A stretch of DNA of 64,000 bases from Mobilicoccus massiliensis (GTDB lineage: Bacteria > Actinomycetota > Actinomycetes > Actinomycetales > Dermatophilaceae). The notes beneath the pieces were generated by a model, which was not told the DNA's origin, made no database searches, and saw only the letters and a list, made by a program, of their open reading frames with translations. Both the position numbers and the translations under genes were made by a program. The stretch spans positions 620,026-684,025 of the forward strand of contig NZ_LN651331.1 in NCBI RefSeq assembly GCF_000826525.2, given 5' to 3'. Shown piece by piece: positions 58,118-64,000 of this stretch. Each line of letters begins with the position of its first letter. The stretch's first letter is position 1.

Positions 58118-59119
58118 GTGTCCCGACACCCCGACCCCGACGTTGCCGATGACGCAGAGGACCGCGAAGACCGGTCCGCCGCCATCGCCGTGACCGCCTT
58201 CCCGTTGTTCATCCTCGCGGGCACGGTCATCGCCTATCTGGTGCCGGAACCGTTCCTGCCGTTCCGCAGCCACATCACCGGCTTCCTCATGGTCATCATG
58301 TTCGGGATGGGCCTGACCCTCACGATCCCGGACTTCCAGGTCATCGCGAAGCGCCCGCTGCCCGTCCTCATCGGTGTCGTCGCGCAGTTCGTCATCATGC
58401 CACTGGCGGCGGTGGGCGTCGCCGCGCTGCTGGGCCTCGACCCGGCGCTCGCGGTGGGTCTGCTCATGCTGGGCTCGGTGCCGGGCGGCACCTCGTCCAA
58501 CGTCATCGCCTACCTGGCCAAGGGCGATGTCGCGCTGTCGGTGGCGATGACCTCGGTCTCCACGCTGGTGTCGCCGATCATGACGCCGGTGCTCATGCTC
58601 GTCTTGGCCGGCGCCCGCACCGACGTCGACGCCGTCGGCATGGCGATGACGCTCGCCCAGACCGTGCTGTTGCCGGTCATCGGCGGCCTCGTCATCCGGT
58701 ACTTCTTCGACTCGGTCGTCAGCGCGATCTCCCCCGTGCTGCCGTGGGTGTCGATCCTCGGCATCGGTGGTGTGGTGTTCCCGACCGTGGCCGCCAACGT
58801 CGGGCGTCTGGCCCAGGTCGGGCTCGTGGTGTTCGTCGCGGTCCTCCTGCACAACGTGGCCGGGTACGTGCTCGGCTACGCCACCGGGCGTCTGACCCGG
58901 CTGCCCGAGGCGCAGAGCCGCACGTTGGGAATCGAGGTCGGCACCCAGTCAGCCGGTCTCGCCTCCGGGATGTCCGCGAAGTTCTTCACCCCCGAGGCCG
59001 CCCTCCCGGGCGCGGTGGCCGCGGTGCTGCACAACATCACCGGCGCGGTGTACGCGGCCGTCGTGCGCCGGTTCCCGACCGACCGGCACGCCGACGAACC
59101 CACCCCCGTCCTCACCTGA
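58118..59119 (+). CDS. Bile acid:sodium symporter (BASS) family transporter
   Basis: A 333-residue membrane protein with about nine or ten helices. The family blocks 'FLMVIMFGMGLTLTIPDF' and 'LGSVPGGTSSNVIAYLAKGDVALSV' (sodium/substrate sites) are present, as is 'LGIEVGTQSAGLASGM'. BASS proteins carry organic anions with Na+. The substrate is unknown. The GTG has AGGAGA 8 nt upstream. It ends at a bidirectional terminator shared with metY. Confidence 0.85.
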   Translation: MSRHPDPDVADDAEDREDRSAAIAVTAFPLFILAGTVIAYLVPEPFLPFRSHITGFLMVIMFGMGLTLTIPDFQVIAKRPLPVLIGVVAQFVIMPLAAVGVAALLGLDPALAVGLLMLGSVPGGTSSNVIAYLAKGDVALSVAMTSVSTLVSPIMTPVLMLVLAGARTDVDAVGMAMTLAQTVLLPVIGGLVIRYFFDSVVSAISPVLPWVSILGIGGVVFPTVAANVGRLAQVGLVVFVAVLLHNVAGYVLGYATGRLTRLPEAQSRTLGIEVGTQSAGLASGMSAKFFTPEAALPGAVAAVLHNITGAVYAAVVRRFPTDRHADEPTPVLT

Positions 59120-59190
59120 TCTGTCGGCCGGCGGGCAGCGGCAAGGCATGACGTCATCCGCGCCCGCCCCCGCGAAGGTGCGGAGACGAA

Positions 59191-59230
59191 AGAATGCAGC
59201 GACCTGGGCGATCCCAGGTCGCTGCATTCT
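59191..59230. terminator. 18-bp perfect terminator between BASS gene and metY
   Basis: AGAATGCAGCGACCTGGG (59191-59208) pairs perfectly with 59213-59230 around a CGAT tetraloop. A short T run follows on the minus-strand side, after metY. Confidence 0.88.
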
Positions 59231-59237
59231 CTCGTAT

Positions 59238-60554
59238 TCAGCCCTTCGCGGCCGCGAAGCCCTTCTCGAGGTCGGCGATGATGTCGTCGACGTTCTCGAT
59301 GCCCACGGCCAACCTGATCAGGCCGGGGGTGACGCCCGCACCGAGACGGTCCTCGTCGCTGCCCTGGCTGTGCGTGGTCGACGCGGGGTGGATGACGAGA
59401 GAACGCACGTCGCCGATGTTGGCGACGTGGCTGTGCAGTTCGAGGGCGTCGACGAACCGGCGACCGGCCTCGACGCCTCCGGCGATCTCGAAGGAGAACA
59501 CCGCCCCGGAGCCCCGGGGGCAGTACTTCTCGGCGCGCGCGTGGTCGCGGTTGCCCTCGAGCGAGGCGTAGTTCACCGACTCGACCTGCGGGTGACCGGC
59601 GAGGAAGTCGACCACCTTGCGGGTGTTCTCGACGTGTCGCTCCATGCGCAGCGAGAGGGTCTCCAGGCCCTGCGCGAGCAGGAACGCGTTGAACGGTGCG
59701 GCCGCGGCCCCCGTGTCGCGCAGCAGATCCACCCGCGCCTTGAGGATGAAGCTGAGGTTGGCACCGAACGGCGAGTCCTTGCCGAGATCGCGCGCGTAGA
59801 CGAGGCCGTGGTAGCTCTCCGAGGGGGTGTTGAACTGGGGGAACTTCTCCGGCTCCGCCCCGTAGTCGAACGTGCCCGCGTCGACGAGCACGCCCACGAT
59901 CGACGTGCCGTGGCCCCCGAGGTACTTGGTGGCCGAGTGGATGACGACGTCGGCGCCGTGCTCGATCGGGCGGATGAGGTACGGCGTCGCGACCGTGTTG
60001 TCGACGAACAGCGGCACGCCCGCCTCGTGGGCGAGGCCGGCCACACCTTCGATGTCGAGCACCTGCTGGTCGGGGTTGGAGATCGTCTCGCCGATGACCA
60101 GTTTGGTGTTCGGGCGGATCGCCGAACGCCACGCCTCCAGGTCGGCCTGATCGGTGACGAACGTCGTCTCGATGCCGAGCCGGGGCAGGGTGTGCTTGAG
60201 CAGGTTGTACGTGCCGCCGTAGAGCGCCGCGCCCGCCACGACGTGGTCACCGGCCTGCGCGACGTTGAGGATGGCGTACGTCGTCGCCGCCATGCCGGAG
60301 GCGAGCAGCAGCGCTCCCACTCCCCCCTCGAGACTCGCGATGCGGTTCTCCACGACCTCGTTCGTCGGGTTGCCCAGGCGGGTGTAGATGGGCCCGAGGT
60401 CGGAGAGCGCGAACCGGTCGGCCGCGGTCTGCGCGTCCTCGAACACGTAGCTCGTCGTCTGGTAGATCGGCAGGGCCCGCGACCCCGTCTGAGCGTCCGG
60501 GGTCTGCCCGGCGTGGATCTGACGGGTCTCGAAGGCCCACGTGGAATCGGTCAT
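59238..60554 (-). CDS. metY: O-acetylhomoserine sulfhydrylase
   Basis: A PLP enzyme of the Cys/Met metabolism family that makes homocysteine from O-acetylhomoserine and sulfide. The PLP lysine is in 'VIHSATKYLGGHG' (about 202-214), and 'SGMAATTYAIL' and 'NPTNEVVENRIASLEGG' are family blocks. The length of 438 residues is that of MetY, longer than MetB. A SAM-IV-type riboswitch precedes it, so methionine/SAM should repress it. Confidence 0.93.
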   Translation of the reverse strand: MTDSTWAFETRQIHAGQTPDAQTGSRALPIYQTTSYVFEDAQTAADRFALSDLGPIYTRLGNPTNEVVENRIASLEGGVGALLLASGMAATTYAILNVAQAGDHVVAGAALYGGTYNLLKHTLPRLGIETTFVTDQADLEAWRSAIRPNTKLVIGETISNPDQQVLDIEGVAGLAHEAGVPLFVDNTVATPYLIRPIEHGADVVIHSATKYLGGHGTSIVGVLVDAGTFDYGAEPEKFPQFNTPSESYHGLVYARDLGKDSPFGANLSFILKARVDLLRDTGAAAAPFNAFLLAQGLETLSLRMERHVENTRKVVDFLAGHPQVESVNYASLEGNRDHARAEKYCPRGSGAVFSFEIAGGVEAGRRFVDALELHSHVANIGDVRSLVIHPASTTHSQGSDEDRLGAGVTPGLIRLAVGIENVDDIIADLEKGFAAAKG

Positions 60555-60620
60555 CGAAGTCTCCTTGCGTCTCGTGAGGCACGGTTCGACGTCGCCGACC
60601 CGCGCTTGCCGCCGCCGGGG

Positions 60621-60712
60621 CGTTCGGCCAGGTCTTCACCCGGGGCACCCCACCGCGAGGAGGGGGTTGCCGGCCAGCGAGCCGGGGCTTGGCGCTGGCG
60701 CTCTTGACCTGA
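60621..60712 (-). promoter_or_regulatory. SAM-IV riboswitch in the metY leader
   Basis: Read on the minus strand, the segment starts GGTCAAGAGCGCCAG, passes AAGCCCCGGCTCGCTGG and CCGGCAACCCCC, then GCGGTGGGGTGCCCCGGG, and closes with GAAGACCTGG, where GACC pairs with GGTC (P1). This order of conserved words matches the SAM-IV class known from actinobacterial methionine genes. It begins about where a TACGGT -10 (60717-60722) would start transcription. Confidence 0.85.
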
Positions 60713-60796
60713 GCCGACCGTAACACGTGCGTCCACCCCTCGGACCCTTGCGTCTCACGGCCCGGTCGGTCGCGGGCCTGCCGCGACCGCTCCCGG

Positions 60797-61210
60797 TCAC
60801 CGTCGATGCACGGGCTCGTCCCGGGAGTCCTCGACCGTCGCCACCCGTCCGGAGGTCGCCGCGACCTGGCCGTACGGCCGCGTGCGTAGGTGCGCCCTGG
60901 CGAGCAGTTGCGCCGCCGCCGGGATGGTGACGAGCTGGCAGCAGCCGATGAGCACGAGCAGGCCGACCACCGAGGGATCCCGCAAGCGCAGCCCGATGCC
61001 GAGGAGCACGAGGAACGTGCCGAGCACCTGCGGCTTGGTGGCGGCGTGCATGCGGGCGTAGAGCTCGTCCAGGCGATTGATGCCGATCCCCGACGCGAGG
61101 CACAGGCAGGCACCGAGGAACAGCGAGACGAGGCCCGCCCAGTCGCTCATCTCGGCCGGCACCGACGACGTGTCGATGACCGGTGCGGTCAGCAGATCGT
61201 CGATCGTCAT
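60797..61210 (-). CDS. mnhG: Mrp antiporter subunit G
   Basis: A small subunit of the multi-protein Na+(K+)/H+ antiporter. At 137 residues with three helices, it has the family segment 'GINRLDELYARMHAATKPQVLGTFLVLLGI' (44-73). The C-terminal ~30 residues are hydrophilic. It is the last gene of the mnhC-G run and starts in a 4-bp overlap with mnhF. Confidence 0.88.
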   Translation of the reverse strand: MTIDDLLTAPVIDTSSVPAEMSDWAGLVSLFLGACLCLASGIGINRLDELYARMHAATKPQVLGTFLVLLGIGLRLRDPSVVGLLVLIGCCQLVTIPAAAQLLARAHLRTRPYGQVAATSGRVATVEDSRDEPVHRR

Positions 61211-61638
61211 TCGCGCACGTCCTCTGCACGTCGGGCGATGCGTTCGTCGGGCCGGGACTGCTCCTCGGGCAGCACGTCACCCTGCGCATCGGGGATCTGG
61301 GTGTCGTCGGCGTCCTCGTCGGGCGGATCTCCGTGCCCCACCTGGAGGGAGTCCCGCTCGCGAACGGCGAACCGCGCGACGGCCACCGACGAGAGGAACC
61401 CGACGAGCGAGAGGGCGAGAAGGATCGCGAGCGTCGTCGAATGACGGTTGAGCGCGGCCTCCATGCCGAGCGCGCAGACGAGCGTCGAGACGACGACCTC
61501 GTTGGCGACCGCTCGGTCGACGGCACTGGGCCCCCGGACGACACGCATGATGGCCAGCAGTACGGCGACGCCCAGCATGGCTCCGGTGACGACGATGAGC
61601 AGATGGGCGAGGGAGGGAGTCGCGAGGAAGGGAGTCAT
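61207..61638 (-). CDS. mnhF: Mrp antiporter subunit F
   Basis: Three helices in the first ~90 residues, with the family motif 'MRVVRGPSAVDRAVANEVV' (31-49) and conserved Asp41. The last ~50 residues form an acidic tail, longer than in MrpF of Bacillus (about 90 residues). It overlaps mnhE and mnhG. Confidence 0.88.
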   Translation of the reverse strand: MTPFLATPSLAHLLIVVTGAMLGVAVLLAIMRVVRGPSAVDRAVANEVVVSTLVCALGMEAALNRHSTTLAILLALSLVGFLSSVAVARFAVRERDSLQVGHGDPPDEDADDTQIPDAQGDVLPEEQSRPDERIARRAEDVRE

Positions 61639-62180
61639 GGCCTCGCCGCCAGAATCTGGTCGGCGTCACGGGCCAGCGCGCGCAGGACGCGGCCCTCCTG
61701 GGCACGGATGCGGTCGGCGATCACGGGCAACTGGGCGCGGTCGGCGTTGAATATGTGCAGGATCATGGCCCTGTGCTCGGGGTCGAGGTCGACCACCACC
61801 GTGCCGGGCACGAGCGCCGTCATCTCGGCGGTGATCATGGCGAACAGGTCGTCGTCGGTGCGCAGGTCGATCGTCACGAGGTGGCCGTGCGGATGCACCC
61901 ACGGCGCCACGGACTCGTAGGCGACGCGCACGCTCGCGGCGACGAGGTCGAAGGCGAACCAGGCGACGAGGACGACGAGGGGCCAGGGCCGGATCCGCAC
62001 GCCCAGGTGCAGCGGCGGCAGCGGGAACGCGAGCAGCAGCACGACCGCGAGGACGAGGCCGCCCACGAGGGAGATCAGCGAGTACGAACCCCACAGGACC
62101 ACCCACACGAGGGCGAGGGTGACGATCGGAACGACCTGCACGCGTTCGCGCATCGGTCGTTCGGTGGACGAGTCGGTCAC
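61635..62180 (-). CDS. mnhE: Mrp antiporter subunit E
   Basis: An MrpE-type subunit of 181 residues: two or three N-terminal helices, 'RPWPLVVLVAWFAFDLVAASVRVAYESV' and the cytosolic 'ITAEMTALVPGTVVVDLDPEHRAMILHIFN' typical of the family. The GTG start overlaps the mnhD stop by 4 bp; an ATG nine codons later is possible. Confidence 0.85.
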   Translation of the reverse strand: MTDSSTERPMRERVQVVPIVTLALVWVVLWGSYSLISLVGGLVLAVVLLLAFPLPPLHLGVRIRPWPLVVLVAWFAFDLVAASVRVAYESVAPWVHPHGHLVTIDLRTDDDLFAMITAEMTALVPGTVVVDLDPEHRAMILHIFNADRAQLPVIADRIRAQEGRVLRALARDADQILAARP

Positions 62181-63889
62181 GGCACACCCCCGGGAAAGAC
62201 GGCCTGGATGTACGTCGACCGCCCGAGGAGGTCGCCCGCGGCTCGATCGGTGATCCCGAACAGTGGGCCCGCGACGAACGTCAGCGCCACTCCGACGGCG
62301 ACGAGGGATGCCGTCGGCAGCAGCATCCCGCGGGGCACCGGCCGGTCCGCCATGCGCTTCAGGGCCGCCACCCGGCGGGGGTCGAGCGCGATGGGCCCGG
62401 TGGCGGCATCGGCGTGGTGGGCAGGGGACTGCGGCCCGCGCACGGGGCCGTCGGGGTCGCCGGCGCGCACCAGGGAGGTCCCCGGCGCGGCGTCGGCGCC
62501 GGCGCCGCGATCGTCGGTGTTCGGGCGGGTCGGCGCGGCACCCTCCAGCTCGGTCACCGGCCGTTGCCAGAAGGCGCGCGACCAGACCCGGGCGACGGCG
62601 TACAGGGTGAGCAGGCTCGTGAGTGCCGTACCCGCGACCAGCACGTAGTCGATCCAGCGGCCGTGCTGCACGGCCCCCTCGAAGATCCCCACCTTGCCGA
62701 GGAAGCCCGAGAACGGCGGGATACCCGCGAGGTTGATCGCCGGCACGAAGAAGAGGACGGCGACGACGGGCGCGGTGCGGGCGAGACCGCCGAGCTCCTC
62801 CAGCGAGGTCGTGCCACTGCGCCACTGGACGAGGCCGACGACGAGGAAGAGCGTCGTCTGCACGACGATGTGGTGGACGACGTAGAAGATCGCCCCCGAC
62901 AGCGCGGCCTGGTTGCCGACCGCGACGCCGAAGATCAGGTAACCGATGTGGCTGACGAGGGTGAACGACAACAGTCGTTTGATGTCGTCCTGAGCGATCG
63001 CACCGAGGATGCCGACGAGCATCGTCAACAGCGCCGCCCACATCAACATGCCGTCGAGACGGCCGTCGGGGAACAACAGGGTCTGCATGCGGATGATCGC
63101 GTAGACCCCGACCTTGGTGAGCAGGCCCGCGAACACGGCGGTGACCGAGGCGGGCGCCGTCGGATAGGAGTCGGGCAACCACCCCGAGAGCGGGAACACG
63201 GCCGCCTTGACGGCGAAGCCGATGAGCAACAGCACCTGCAGGGTGAGCTGCACCCCAGTGGGCAGGTCGCCCAGTCGCCCCGCGAGTTGCGCGAGAGTCA
63301 CCGTTCCCGTCGCCGCGTAGATCAGCGCGATCGCCGTAAGGAAGAACAGGGAGGACAACAGGTTGACGAACACGTAGTTGACACCGGCCGCGACGCGTTC
63401 GGTCGAGCCGCCGAGCGTGAGCAGCACGAAGCTCGCGATGAGGAGCATCTCGAAACCGACGTAGATGTGGAACAGGTCGCCGCTGACGAAGGTCGTCGCG
63501 ACGCCCGCGACGAGCACCATGAGGGTCGGGTGGAAGATCGGCAGCGGGGAGGCCCCGTCGGTCTCGTCGTCGCCGCTACGGCCCTGGCCGATGGAGAAGA
63601 GCAACACGCCACCGGTGACGACGATCGAAGTGAGCAGCATGACGGCCGACAGCCGGTCGACGACGAGCGCGATGCCGTGCGGGGCCGCCCAGCCGCCGGT
63701 GTGCACGACCTGCGGGCCCTGGGTGTCGGCGAGGTAGAGCAGCGCGAACGCGGCCACGAGCATCGTGGTGAGCGCCGTGACACTGATCGAACGCTGCCAA
63801 CCGCTGCTGCGGCTCGTGACGAGCGTGAGACCGGCCGCGACCAGTGGCAGCACGACGGGGAGCGGCACGAGGATCGAGGCCCAGTTCAC
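62177..63889 (-). CDS. mnhD: Mrp antiporter subunit D
   Basis: A 570-residue proton-translocating subunit related to complex I NuoM/N. It has about 14 helices, 'GFEMLLIASFVLLTLGG' with the conserved helix-5 Glu, and 'GFAVKAAVFPLSGWLPDSYPTAPASVTAVFAGLLTKVGVYAI' with the helix-7 Lys. A ~70-residue hydrophilic insert (Ala/Asp/Pro-rich, about 445-515) lies near the C-terminus. The GTG overlaps the mnhC stop by 4 bp. Confidence 0.92.
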   Translation of the reverse strand: MNWASILVPLPVVLPLVAAGLTLVTSRSSGWQRSISVTALTTMLVAAFALLYLADTQGPQVVHTGGWAAPHGIALVVDRLSAVMLLTSIVVTGGVLLFSIGQGRSGDDETDGASPLPIFHPTLMVLVAGVATTFVSGDLFHIYVGFEMLLIASFVLLTLGGSTERVAAGVNYVFVNLLSSLFFLTAIALIYAATGTVTLAQLAGRLGDLPTGVQLTLQVLLLIGFAVKAAVFPLSGWLPDSYPTAPASVTAVFAGLLTKVGVYAIIRMQTLLFPDGRLDGMLMWAALLTMLVGILGAIAQDDIKRLLSFTLVSHIGYLIFGVAVGNQAALSGAIFYVVHHIVVQTTLFLVVGLVQWRSGTTSLEELGGLARTAPVVAVLFFVPAINLAGIPPFSGFLGKVGIFEGAVQHGRWIDYVLVAGTALTSLLTLYAVARVWSRAFWQRPVTELEGAAPTRPNTDDRGAGADAAPGTSLVRAGDPDGPVRGPQSPAHHADAATGPIALDPRRVAALKRMADRPVPRGMLLPTASLVAVGVALTFVAGPLFGITDRAAGDLLGRSTYIQAVFPGGVP

Positions 63890-64000
63890 GAGCGTGCCTC
63901 CTCGTCACCGCGCGTCGGGGCGGGATGGCGACCGCCCGGGTCGTCCTCGAGATCCTCCGCGGGCTCGTCGCCGGTGAACTCGCTGAACGAGATGTCGTCT
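63886..64000 (-). CDS. mnhC: Mrp antiporter subunit C, C-terminal end only
   Basis: Only the last 37 residues lie in the window: an acidic, hydrophilic tail (FTGDEPAEDLEDDPGGRH) ending in TGA. Its identity comes from position, as mnhC precedes mnhD and the two overlap by 4 bp. The membrane part is outside the window. Confidence 0.6.
   Translation of the reverse strand, partial: DDISFSEFTGDEPAEDLEDDPGGRHPAPTRGDEEARS

Overview
The window is GC-rich actinobacterial chromosome. Gene content and order, together with a SAM-IV-type leader, a CIRCE element, ArgR-type boxes, a DUF3097 gene and a primary sigma factor with a Lys/Ala-rich N-terminus, point to Actinomycetota, most likely order Micrococcales (Dermatophilaceae/Intrasporangiaceae-like). 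That placement is inferred from gene content and was not tested by phylogeny. A run of 14 G at base 1 suggests the window starts at a contig end.

Layout. 1-4.5 kb: small membrane protein, argG with ARG boxes, an HTH/Clp-N-domain pair with a symmetric operator, and a decayed AbiEi-like gene. 4.5-22.6 kb (minus strand): a housekeeping block uppS-recO ... leuA-era-CNNM-ybeY-phoH-rsmE-dnaJ-hrcA. It is interrupted between recO and leuA by a D-amino-acid oxidase, an LmeA-like lipoprotein-binding protein, a truncated VOC protein, an AlkB-type dioxygenase and an ATPase/YhgE membrane pair. 22.6-30.5 kb (mostly plus): DUF3097, an NrtR-type regulator and the nadABC operon, with an HNH/DUF222 gene on the opposite strand. 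30.5-41.9 kb: glycosyltransferase, acyltransferase, hemW, trmB, lepA, MazF-like toxin, sigA, universal stress protein, DUF4192. 42-51.9 kb: EcsC-like, PAC2, the large helicase hrpA, TPR, aminoglycoside phosphotransferase-like, phosphodiester glycosidase and ABM monooxygenase. 51.9-56.2 kb: a branched-chain 2-oxoacid dehydrogenase operon with a divergent Lrp/AsnC regulator. 56.2-64 kb: MarR/MFS pair, BASS transporter, metY behind a SAM-IV riboswitch, and the mnhCDEFG part of an Mrp Na+/H+ antiporter operon running off the right edge.

How the genes work together. NrtR probably senses NAD status and controls nadABC. HrcA/CIRCE controls hrcA-dnaJ and may touch the divergent DUF3097-nrtR unit. leuA carries a short leader peptide with a hairpin at its stop codon. 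argG sits behind three phased ARG boxes. The MarR operator lies inside its own promoter. Many genes have a TANNNT hexamer 6-7 nt before the start codon, so leaderless transcription looks common.

Most notable signals: a class-3-type intein (Trp-Cys-Thr signature, no N-terminal Cys/Ser) inside PhoH with a decayed homing endonuclease; an in-frame palindromic insertion in the GTPase domain of LepA; a hairpin sequence after the ABM gene whose half recurs 4.3 kb away; a four-unit 17-bp tandem repeat at the end of rsmE; and a mirror-image operator at the HTH/Clp-N pair.
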